From Prorocentrum cordatum (Eukaryota; Sar; Dinophyceae; Prorocentrales; Prorocentraceae), in contig CAUYUJ010001368.1 of NCBI GenBank assembly GCA_963575745.1, positions 38,042-102,041 of the forward strand: a stretch of 64,000 bases of DNA, read 5' to 3'. Position 1 is the stretch's first letter. Each line of letters begins with the position of its first letter. Under the pieces are notes generated by a model. That model made no database searches, was not told the origin of the DNA, and worked only from the letters and a program-made list of their open reading frames with translations. The translations under genes were made by a program, and so were the position numbers. Below, in pieces: positions 42,570-52,969 of the stretch.

Positions 42570-43700
42570 TCATATTCTGCGCACGGGACTGTCTTGAATG
42601 GTCAGTATGCTATGATTAGTGGATGCTCGGATGCTCGAGTAATGATCGCTCGCGCGGAGCGCTGGAGGGCGCTTCGTCTTTCTCGACCCCATGCTTGATG
42701 AGCGGTGAGAGGGAGTTGGTTTGCGACGGCCACGAGGCGCGATCGCGCCGAGCCGAGGCTGCTGCTGCCACCCCTCCTTTTCGCCCTCCTCCCCACCAGC
42801 GGCCTGCCACACGTCAGTGCAGCTTTAAGGAGGAGTTGGTCAAACTTGCGCGCCGCAGACCGCCCAGGTAGCGTTGGCGGGGGGGGGCAGTGAGCAACTC
42901 GTTGGTCCATTGATGGGTATGCCCCAAGAAGGGCACCGTTGGTTCTGTCCCTTCGTCGCCCCGTTTCTTTCCCTTAGACCCCTTCGGGATTCGTCGGCGA
43001 CCCCATTCGGGGCCGCTCTTCTGCCTCACTCTCGCTGGCCAACTTTGGTAGAGCGAGGGCAACTCGGGGACCCCGCCGCTGGGGCCTGCTCGCAGTAGTG
43101 CACCGCGCACGGCAGGTCGCTCAATTCGAAATTTTGTTCGATTGCTGAGGTCTGGCGGGGCACATTCTCGACTCGGCTCGTTACCGCTTCTTCGCCGCCG
43201 CTGCTTCCTCCTCTTCCCCTCCCTCCTCTTCCTACTCCTCCTCCTTCTCCTCTTCTTCCTCATCCTCATACTTTGCCTCCTGACTGACTGACCCATGGCT
43301 GGCGAAGGCGATCCAGTCGCCGTGCAGACCTGTCCCGCCGCTAAGCCCAGTGGGGAGGCGGGGGCGCACCAGGGAGAAGGTGAGAAGCAAAATGCAAGAA
43401 ACGAGGTAACATAATGACCTAGATAGCACTGGGGAGGCGGGGCGCCTGGACCAAAAATGCGGGGTCGACCCCAGCAGGGGGGGAAGAGAGAGAAGATGAG
43501 AACGCACCATCCTAATATCAACAGAGGGGGAGGAAGAAGCGGTGGAGGTATACGACAGCACAGTTGGCCGGTGTATGTGGCCCCCACAGGGGCCCCGTCT
43601 TGGGTCCTCTCCCATTTGGGCCCCCCGACCTCTTGGGGTCGGTGCCCTGGGCGCGCCATGGGTCAACCCTCTTGAGGCGCCCACGTGGACAGAGGATGGG
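42570..43700. other. No gene recognised
   Basis: Includes pyrimidine repeats at about 43195-43270 and low-complexity frames only. Confidence 0.4.
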
Positions 43701-43710
43701 AGGTGGGTGA

Positions 43711-44096
43711 AGGTGGGCACTGAGGTAGCCGAAGGTTGGTTACCCGTGAAAGGTGCCGTCGGCCTTGTTTGCCATGGTGAGGGTATACAGCGCTGCGTCC
43801 CAGGTTGCATAGCAGTTGCTGGCCCTGGTGGCCCTATGCAAGTGTTGCGGTGCCCTGGAAGCTTAGGCGAAGGTGAGACACAGAGGTAGCCGAAGGTTTG
43901 TAAACTCATAAAAGCGCCGTCGGCCCTGGTGGCCCCGTGACGGCGGGCTCTGCAGATGCGTTGGGTTGCTCAGAGTTGGCCCTGTTGGCCACGGTGTGGA
44001 TGGTCCGCGCTGTGGCCCAGGTGGCCCTGTCAAGACCCGTTGTAGCAGTTGCTGGCCTTGGTGGCCCTATTCAAATGTTGCGGTGCCCTGGAGGCT
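43711..44096. repeat. Imperfect tandem duplication
   Basis: GCAGTTGCTGGCC ... GGTGGCCCTAT ... TGTTGCGGTGCCCTGGA occurs at 43813-43860 and 44046-44093 (offset 233). GAGGTAGCCGAAGGTT ... GCCGTCGGCC also occurs twice. The sequence between is rich in TGGCC words. Confidence 0.75.
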
Positions 44097-45100
44097 AGAC
44101 AGCGCCACACGCGGACGAAAAAGTGGATGGTGAGAAGAAGTTAAGAGGGGGTGTAGTGGTGGAGGCTGCAGATCATTCCGCGGGGCCCTGTGCGGGGTGC
44201 CGCTAGCAGCCAGGGAAGGCCCAAGGGCCTCTCCCTCTGCCCATAGGAATCCCCCACAGGCGCCCCAGAGGCCGACGGCGAGATCCCTCGCCTGCAAGCA
44301 GGCGTAGGGTTCTCCGCACGTCGGTCTCTTGGCCGCCTCAGGGGGTTCCACCAGGCTTGAGGGAGGTTTGGGCCCTCCCCTCGCGGTGGCACTCTGCAGT
44401 GCCGGCCACATTCGCCAAGGCTGCACAGGTGGCGGAGGTGGGGCGAGGACGAGGAGCGATCTGCAAATGGAGGTACCTGGTGGCCGCCGCTGCTGAGGCG
44501 ATGGCCATAGACAGGTGGTTAGTTGCGGCCGCGGCCGCCCTGGCCCTTGTCTGGACTGCCTGCGGTGAGTCCAAGCCCTTACCCAGCCCAATATCATGTC
44601 CCCGCCCACCCCGGCTCCACATGAGGGGGGGGGGAGGTTAGCAGGACGAGGCACGAGGACCAGGAAAGTGATGAAAGGTTGGGGGAAGAAGGTGGAATCA
44701 GGTCCCCAAATTGATGTAGGCGGTGCAAGTGAAGTAGTTCCCGTATCCAAGGTATTGCCGCCATTTGTCAGCACATTGCCGCATGTTAGGAAGATGAGTA
44801 AGTAGGTGCGCTCGCGGATGACGGGATCGCACGGTCAGCCGCTGTAAGGTCGGTCCGACCTTGAGGCATGGCTTCAGTGTAGTGGCGTCCAGGTGGAGTG
44901 ATCCTGGTTCGCTCGGAGAAGGTCGAGTCATGGGAGTCGTGGAGAGAGCCATGGTGTGAGCGGGAGAGGTCGGTTGGAGCGTAGGTCGGAGAGGTTGGAA
45001 GGGCATGGTAGGTTGTGTTGTGACGGCGTCGGGCGCGTGGGCACCACGTTCGGCCGTCCAGGCCTGCGTGGGTGATGGCGAGGATGGTTATCGCCAGTGG
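44097..45100. other. No gene recognised
   Basis: Short frames only, no domain on either strand. Confidence 0.35.
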
Positions 45101-45792
45101 TTAGGGGAGTAGTCGGTTGATGGACTCGTTGAGGCCGTCGAGGAACTTGGACGTGGAGTCCTTGGCCGTGGTGATCTCCTTCTGGATGTCGAGGGCCTGG
45201 TTGTAGCTAACATGTTGTTCCCCTACCATCGTGGTGAAGGTGTCCAGCTTCCCCTGGACGTCGTTGCATTGGGAGCGGTACTCGGTGATGATATTTGATA
45301 TCAGGGTTTGTGTTGGTACTTCGCATGGTATTGGTCTGAGTGATGGTGCCCCGTGTCCATATGTCGTTGTTGTCGTTGTAGGGCATGCCGAGGATCATGA
45401 CCTCGTCGCCCTCGTTAACCGTGATGGTGCGGTGCGCGATGGAGTCCTCCAGCTTGCTCTGGTACGGGCGACGTATGGTTGCTCCCATAGGGGAAAGTGA
45501 TTGTGTCGAGGTGGACCTTCTCGTGTGTGATCGTCGCGACGGGGAACCATCCAGTGGGCGTTTGTAGTTCGACGTGTATGGCAGGTGGTTGGTTGTCGTT
45601 TGCTGCTGCGGTGCTGTGGCTGGACGTCGGGTCGGATCTGCTGGATTCGGTAATAGGCACGTGCTGCTCCCTTGAATCGTGCTCCTGCTGTGTGGCCTTG
45701 CCCTCGTCGTCGATCATACCCGTAGGTTGTGTTGCTGTTTCCTCTGCCTCTTCCTCCTCCTCCTCCTCCTCCTCAGGCGGATCCTGCGTCAA
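45101..45792 (-). pseudogene. Unrecognised minus-strand gene, frameshifted or 5'-truncated
   Basis: Three blocks in order on the minus strand. Block 1 follows CAG|G near 45788: DPPEEEEEEEEEAEETATQP, then HVELQTPTGWFPVATITHEK. Block 2, from 45488 in another frame: RRPYQSKLEDSIAHRTITVN, EGDEVMILGMPYNDNNDIWT, a beta-rich, barrel-like piece. Block 3, a third frame: CNDVQGKLDTFTTMVGEQHV, ALDIQKEITTAKDSTSKFLD, ending INRLLP-stop at 45101, helical. Either short introns or frameshifts separate them. Upstream exons would lie where LINE C now is. Function unknown. Confidence 0.4.
45741..45778. repeat. TCC microsatellite at a LINE junction
   Basis: TCC repeats encode the Glu run of the minus-strand gene and abut the first recognisable codons of LINE C. 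Confidence 0.8.
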
Positions 45793-47229
45793 TGACCCTC
45801 TTTGCTCTGGCTCTGGACCCCGTACTGCGATGGATCCGTGCCCGCCGCGTCGAACGTGTAGGTGTCCAATTGGCGTACGTTGATGATTGCTGCTTTGGAT
45901 TACGTGACATTATCATCGATCTCATGCCCACCTTGCTGCTTCTCGACTTGCTCTCTTCCGCGATTGGTCTCTCGTTGAATGTGGGGAAATGCTACGTCCT
46001 GATCTGCGGGACGCTGAATGGAGATGCCCTCGCTGCCCACATGACTCGGAAAGGCAGCCGCGTTGCCTCAGTCCGTTCCGCCACCAGAGTTTTGTACCTC
46101 GGTTTCTGGGTGGGCCCGTCGGCCCATGAGGTGGCCTGGGTGGAAACGATGAATAAGTTCTGGCAGCGAGTTCGACTTCTTCGCTCTCTCTCGCTGGGCT
46201 TGGCGACCACCACCCGCCTGTTCCACTCTAATTGCCTCTCCGTCTTGCAGTATCGGAGTCAGTTGGTGAGAGTCACCCCAGGGGTTCGGCGTCAGTATAG
46301 GGAAGCCTTGCAGATACTTACAGCGGGACTTCGGCACGCGTTGAACTACACTATGCTCACCCAGTTACGTGACATTGGGATCCCCCTTGAATTCGTGGAC
46401 CTGGGACTGTATGATAAAGCTACGAAATTTCGGGTGGTGATGCGGTGCAAGGCATTAGATGATGCGCTATATGAGTTAGATGGCTTAGCTAGTGGCCTGA
46501 CTGATGATGAATGTATTCCTACCCGTATGTTTTCTGGATGGTGGTGCCATTCGATGATACGCACGACGAATGAGGATGCGGCGGACCTCGTGAACTCTCC
46601 CATTGATCGAACTGCCCGTCTTATCCAGGCCAAGGTCCATCGGCACTTACGGTCGGTTCGTATGACCGCCACTCCATTATTGTGTCTGGGTGTACGGGTA
46701 TCGAGGTGGTTAGTTGCAGCATCTCTCGAGGATCTGTTCCGTCTGCGGACTAGATTGCGCGCTGTGGAGCGTGCTACGTGCACACATCTTGCTACCAACG
46801 TTCTCCGTGCACTGTCCAGGGGCGGTTGTACTTCGGCACGTTTTCATGCGAATGACCGTGGGTGTTGCTTTGGGTGTGTGGCCCCTGGTGACCTTTCACC
46901 ACTACAAAATCTGTGATCGATTCCGTGACCTGGCACTGCACCGTCTCCCTGGGTTGGAAGCATTACCCACGCCGTGGGGGGAGATGTGGCAGCACCGAGA
47001 TACGTGGTTTACCTGTCTTTGTCTGATGGGACCTTCCTGTGGGCTCGACCGCGACGTTGCCTGCGCTGCCTTCATCGATGCATTTCTGAAGACACACGCC
47101 CATCATCGGCGCCTGACTCAGGCCCCCTCGTCCCAGGTCTTCGTTGCACGATTGCGTCTTCTGGCTCGTCGGTATACTGGTGTTGCACGACAGTTCAGGG
47201 CACGGCGTATTGGGCGGGCTGCCACGTGA
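45779..47229 (+). pseudogene. LINE C: 5'-truncated reverse transcriptase
   Basis: Begins inside the RT at the block QADPASMTLFALALDPVLRW, followed by QLAYVDDCCFGL (YVDD box, Asp at 45882-45887), LSLNVGKCYVLICG and TRVLYLGFWVGPSA. It then continues through a long connection region to 46916. A frameshift near 46880 moves the frame to YKICDRFRDLALHRLPGLEA, ending at 47229. RT fingers, endonuclease and ORF1 are missing. Compared with LINEs A and B the sequence is distinct; it is closer in style to the split LINE (YLGFxVGP). Confidence 0.65.
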
Positions 47230-50200
47230 AGTGATGTCGTTTGAGTGTGACCGCCCCCTTTCCTCCTTCGCGCGTGTGCTCTTGTGTTCCTTTCTGTGTT
47301 CCCTTGCCTCTCCTGTCGCTTGCTGTCTTCCGTCTCCCCTGCCTCTGCCGCTGCCCCTTCCTTGCGGGGTGGGCGTGGTTGGGTCCTCGGTTTTTCCCGC
47401 CTTTGCTTTCCCCTCTTTCCCCTGCCTTTCTTCCTCCCGCCCCCTCGGTCCTCTTGCTGTTTTCTCCGCCGTGCGTGCGCTGTTGCTGCTGGGGTTGGGC
47501 CCCCGCCTGGCTGGGGGAGCGCGCGCGGGGGCGCGCGTGCACCCGCCCCGCCGCTCCCTGCCGCCCCCGCCGCCCGCCCCGTCGACGACCTGTTCAACTG
47601 TGCCCGCTGCGCCCCTCTGGGAGGTAGGGTGCCTGCCTCTCGATTTTGTCGAGGCGTTTTTCGCGCCTGGGTTGTGGGTCGTGGCGACGGTGCCCTGGGT
47701 TGCAAGCGCCCGAGGCTTGCGGGGCATGGACTCTGTCCTCCCCCGTCACCGAGTGCGCCCCCCCGCCGCCGAGGACTCTCGTTCGGGAGGATCGGTAGCG
47801 GGCGGCGCTGCCCCGCCCCGCCCCGCGCGCGAGGCACCTCGGTACCTCCCACGGGTGGACGAAGATCGGCCACCCGTTGTGCACGGGCGTCAAGTACCTT
47901 GTCCTTTCTCTCCTCCTTCGCTGCTCCTTTGCTGCCGCTCCCCCCCCCCTCCTGCATGGATTTCGACGTTGGCAGGCATGGCCTGCTGCTGCGCTGCTGC
48001 CACAGATCACGGATTACGGACCTGGGATGGGATATTGATGCGCGGGGGGAGGGGGGGGGGGGGGGGATCCTCCTCCCCCTCCTCTTCCATATCCTCCTAC
48101 CCCCCCTCTCCCCCCCCCCCCCCCCCTTGTTGTTCCTCATCCTCCTCGCCCCCCCCCCCCCCCCTACTCCACCTCCTCCACCTCCTCCCCCCCATCGCGT
48201 CCTCCTGACGGCGGTGACGTCTACTTGGCCAGCCTCTGCAGAGCACTGTTGTTGTAGAATTTGCTTGGGGACGGCGGTGATGGGAATGGTGATCGCCCCC
48301 ATGAGTGAAAGCGAGTTTGATGCTCAGACGAATTGCAACGATTGTTCGTCGATTGTCGCCAGCACCGTCATCGGTCCAGCCGCATTGGATAAGGAAGAGC
48401 CCCCACCCTGCCAAGTCGATTAGCACATTTCCCTTTCTCGATTCTCGAGCGGGCGTTGCGGCCGCAGTTTTTTGCGGGCGCGCGCCCGCCAGGTCAGGTC
48501 TGGGGCCGCGTTCATTAAAGGGTAGTTTGTTGTAGTTGATTACGTCCACTTCCTCCCCCTACTCCTCCTCCTCCTCCTTCTCCTCCTCGTCCTCCTCCTC
48601 CTCTTCCTCCTCCTCCTTCAAGAGAGGGGTCGAGGCGCAGAGCAGTTGAGGGGAAATGAGGGGGCGCGCCCCCGGCCTATACCACAGCCTGGTGGATTCC
48701 GCTTGGCCTGGTTACCGATATCTTCCGCGTCGGTTTGGTTTTGGCATCGTTCGGACGTGTGCACTTCACGCGCAAATCCGAAACATGCACGGGGGTGGAC
48801 GTCCGAGCGATGGCGAGTGACGGCCGTGACCGTTCAGCGTGTGGAGCGAAGGTCGGGGGTTTCTCAGGAGGCGCACCTGCAAAATTGACAGTGCCCTCGT
48901 GTCCTCTTGTGTCTCATGTCCCCTTCATGCCTGGAGCACCAATTGCCTTCGGAAGAGACTTGCGTCTTCTCGGTTGTCATCCGCTGGCAGGCAGGGAGCG
49001 CCCATTCCACACCTACACCCATTCTGACCAAGCCGTTGGCCCCAGGATTGGTGCATATGCCTTCAGGCCAAACCAGGGCGAGCGTATGACCCGATCCCCA
49101 GGAGGTTCCACATGGGGACGGTGATCGAAAGCAGTTCCAGCCCATTCTGAACAGGACTCGTGGTCGGCTTCGATGGGGCTTGTCCTTTCGAGAGAAGGAG
49201 TCGCCCGCGAAACAACGCCCGCTGCTGGTTTCGGGCGAAAAATGTTGCTGGGCATCGCACGATGGGGGCATTGGATAGGGAACGTCTTCCTTAGGGTCCA
49301 GACTCTGGCGCATTCCTTCTCAATTCGGGGCGAAGTGGGCGGCACACGACCAGCCGTCCATCCGTCGCGAGGCCGTGGATTTTCTCAGCCAAGGCCTCCT
49401 TATCCAAAGCATCCGCCGCACCCGTGTCGGGCGTGCCAGGAACCTGGGCCCAGGACGGGCCTGGCCAGGGTCGGTGCAGTGGCGCCGCGGGCGCCCCGCC
49501 AAGTGAGGAGGGCGGCCTCGTCGCCGCTCGCGCGAGGCCGCGGGCTGTCGTCGGGCGCGTGCCGAGGGCGGGCGCTTCTGCAGAAGGGCAGGCCGCCGGA
49601 GAGGGATGCAGCACTGGTTGTCGGGGCGGCTACCGTAACGGGGTCAGCGCCAACGAGGGTCGGCCAGTCACCTCCGAGATCCTCTGCATCCCCCCCCCTT
49701 CCGCTGACCAGGGTTTGGGAGCTGCTTCGTGGCCGGCCCTGGTTCGCGACGTGGCCTTGGCTGACTTGGCTTAGTGCGTCCCCGAAGTGGGCCCCTCTCA
49801 GGAGCCCGCCGTCTTCAGGAGGAAGAGGAGGAGGAGGAGGAGGAGGGAGCAGCAGTTGCCATGGAGGAGAGGGGTCCTGAGGGAAGCGGCCCTTGAAGTG
49901 TTTTTGTCGTTCTCGGGATCCTGGGGCCTTCCCGGGTTTCGGGACCTCCGAAAACTGATTCGGGAAAACAAGCTGGTCCTGGGGAAGTCGTCGGGGTCCA
50001 TGACCCGTTCCCGCAGGAGGCAAGTGGAAATTGAAGATGAAGTTGATGATAAAGGGAGCAGGAAGGAGTAGGATGAGGACAAAGGATGCCCATATTCCTT
50101 GATTGTTATACGTTTGATTGTAGCGACGCTGCTCCGGTCCCTTAATGCGTTGGCGTACCTATTATTACTAAATGCAGCGATCAGCTGGACGCAGGACTCA

Positions 50201-50694
50201 CACGTCCAGGCTCTCGGCTTTCATTGTCAGAATCTCTGCTAAGATCTCCGAGAGGGATCAGAGAGGAGCAACAAGTAGGGCTGCGACTGAACGTTCACAA
50301 CGGCGTAACGGGGGAATGCCTTGCCCTCCGCCGTTGTTTCGCTCCAAGTGTTGTGAGTCGCCGTCAGGTGGCGAGAAGCGCGCATTTGCGACGGCAGACC
50401 TTGTCATCTGTGACCGCACTGGAAAGCAATATCCTTCTGAGAAGTCTGCCGTCGCAGGAGGGGACGGCGCCCCCGCTCTCTCCGCCCGCCGCCGCCACCC
50501 TGCGCTCTGCGTCCTCCTCCTCCTCCTCCTCCTCCTCCTCCTCCTCCTCCTCCTCCTCGTCCTCCTGTTCCTCCTCCTCCTCCTGATCCCCCTTCTCATC
50601 CTCCCCCTCCTCCTCCTCGCCATGTTTGTTTTGCCGCCATGGCGCCGCCATGCTCCGTCCAGCGTGTTGCCCCTCCGCAGGCTGCCAGCTGGCC
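47230..50694. other. Low-complexity spacer, no gene recognised
   Basis: C-rich and G-rich runs near 48045-48185, TCC tracts at about 48555-48620 and 50510-50615, a GGA tract near 49818-49850. Long GC-rich frames overlap on both strands without domains. Confidence 0.4.
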
Positions 50695-51879
50695 ATGGCG
50701 CGCTCGGCTGAGAGCGGCTGGGTCCACTTGGGCGGCTTCAGTCCAGGATCTACATGGACGTGCAGTTCGTGTGGATGCAAGAAGAACAAACAAGGATGAC
50801 AGCAGTGCAAGAACTGCTGGGCCTGGCGTGCGACCCCGCGGATGGACCAGCCGTGGCCTCAGCCGCAAGGTGTGCGGGGAGCCGCTGCAGGAGGTCCCGC
50901 GCCCCCAGGGTCGTGGGCACTCGCTGCGAGCCCCGCCCATGCTGATGGCTTACCTCGTCGCCCTGGCCCTCAGTTCTTGGCTGGCTGGGGCGGCCCCCCG
51001 CCTGCGGCGACCCAGCTCTCCGACGTCGACCAGCTGCGCGGGCTCGTCGACGGCTTGCGTCGCATGGGCGGCCCCGAGGCCGCTGAGAAGTGGCAGAAGG
51101 AGCTCGACATTCGGCTGCAGCGCCAGAACGACGAGGCCAGGACCCAGGTCCCTCTGGAGCACCAGGTCAACCGTGCCTTCAACGAGATGCGCGCGCTGGA
51201 GACCAAGCTCGGGAAGAGCCTCACCGCCTTCGGGCGTCTCGAGGGCGAATTGGACCAGCAACGTGATCGTGTTCGTACCCTCGGGACAGAGTTGCAGGTG
51301 GCCGAGGAGAAGCACAAGTCGCTCGTCAGCCAGTTGCAGTCGTCCACGGGTTGCTGACAGGAGCCTAAGCCTGGCCCACAGCTCAGTATCGACGACCTCC
51401 TCAGCGGGAAGACCCTGCCCATCTGCTTGGACAGCCTTCTCACGGCGGAGGAGGAGTACGAATTTTCGGACGACGACAAGCGCGAGGCCACCAAGAGGCT
51501 GGAACAACTCCAAGAAGGTATCCAGGCTGCGGTACAACAACTCTTCGGTGATGCTGCGGCGAAGTCCAAGGCGTTCAAAGATGCTCAGGCAGAACAGCTC
51601 AAGCGTCTACAGGCCAAGCGTGGCAGAATGGGAGAACAAGGTGGTGCACCCGCTGCTGGAGGTGCTGCCCCTGGTGGTGCGCCCAGTGGAGGGAGTGGCA
51701 GTTCACCAGCCGCACGTGCCGCGCCTCCTGGCCAGGGAGGTGAGGGGGCTGCCGCGCCCGCGGCGGCGCCCGCTGGAGACTGCCCGCCAGATCCCGCGGC
51801 TGCGCCTGGCGATGTTCGCGCTCGTGTTGGCCGAGTGTTACACGCAGACCCCCACCCCCCCGCAGGTCCCGACGCCTGA
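50695..51879 (+). pseudogene. LINE B ORF1: zinc finger plus coiled coil, two internal stops
   Basis: From ATG 50695 one frame stays open apart from TGA at 50797 and TGA at 51355. The finger is WTCSSCGCKKNKQG-stop-QQCKNCW, so the first stop lies inside it. The coiled coil runs through EMRALETKLGKSLTAFGRLE to EEKHKSLVSQLQSSTGC-stop. The second half reads LDSLLTAEEEYEFSDDDKRE, RLEQLQEGIQAAVQQLFGDA and ends in a Gly/Ala/Pro-rich tail. The second stop is at the position equivalent to the TAG of LINE A ORF1. Confidence 0.65.
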
Positions 51880-52299
51880 TGGGGGGGAATCAAGGACGAC
51901 TTCTGCCTCCCGAGGGAGGCGTTCATCTTGTACTTGTTCTGAGTTCTGAGTCTTCGGCAGACTGCGTTTCTGACAACTTTTTGGGGTCGACCGAGGGTCG
52001 ACCTTCTTCCTCCTCCCCACCATTTTTCCGCATGCAGCTTCGAGAACCTGGGCAAGAACGCTGGGGCTGTCGAGATGACTGTCTCCAAACTGTGTTCGGC
52101 TCGCCGTGCGTGGATTTTGCAGGCTGACGCCTATGCCGACGGTTCTCGGCCGCGTGCTCGCCCCTCTCCCCTGAAAAGTTGTTCGTCACACGCTGGCAAG
52201 GGCCAAGTCGGCCCTCGTGCGCAGTGACCCGAACCCTCCTCGTAAGTTTTTGGAGCTTCGTGGGCCACTCATGCCTGGTGTCTCACCCAGGCCTCAGGA

Positions 52300-52960
52300 G
52301 CAGCTGCTGCGGCCTCTGGGACCGACGCTTTCCCGCTGGACCAGCTCGCACCAGTTATTGAGACCTGTAACGTTTCTGGTTGGGGATCGGGACAGCTGTG
52401 GTTGCAGAAGACGGCTGCTGACGCGGTGGTCATGCAGGAGCATAAGCAGTTGCAGCACCAGCTGGCATCTGCATCTTCGCGGGCTATTCGCCATGGGTGG
52501 AAGAGCCGGTGGGCGGCGGCGGTGACGGCTAGTGGAGGCGGAGCCTCTGCTGGAGTGGCGCTGTTCGTGCGCGAGTCGCTGGGATTGTCTGCGCCGCCGT
52601 CTGGCCATCGGATTGTCGCTGGACGGGCTCCGGTTGGCATCGTGGACATCCCTGGGCAGGCGCAGCTGGCCATCCTGTCCGCCTATTTCCACGGTTGCCA
52701 GGACTTATCGGATGAAAATATAGATTTGCTCTGCTCGTGTTTGTCATTGGGACAGGCCCTGGGATACCCCTTTTTTCCTGGGGGGCGGATTTCAATATGG
52801 AGCCGACCACGCTGCTCTCGGGAGGCCTCGGGCGCAGGCCGGGTGAAATCCAGTTTTTGATTCCCGACGGGCATGCTTGCAAGTCTACGGCTGGTCTTAA
52901 GCAGTTCGATTGTTTATTGCCTCTGCTGATGTTGCTAAGGCCATTAGCCAAGTCCAGGTG
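52300..52960 (+). pseudogene. LINE B endonuclease domain
   Basis: CNVSGWGSGQLWLQKTAADA and AVVMQEHKQLQHQ retain the catalytic Glu, followed by GASAGVALFVRESLGLSAPP, VDIPGQAQLAILSAYFHGCQ and, after a frameshift near 52770, GADFNMEPTTLL. The late D-Y-F and S-D-H blocks are missing or broken. Confidence 0.65.
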
Positions 52961-52969
52961 ATCCGCGAG

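Noticed and set aside
42814-43659. 281-codon minus-strand ORF
   Set aside because: Arg-rich and Pro-rich runs from TCC repeats, no domain, no support from neighbours.
47118-48423. Long overlapping ORFs on both strands (354-394 codons)
   Set aside because: GC-rich low-complexity sequence leaves all frames open; no domain, and mirror frames are equally long.
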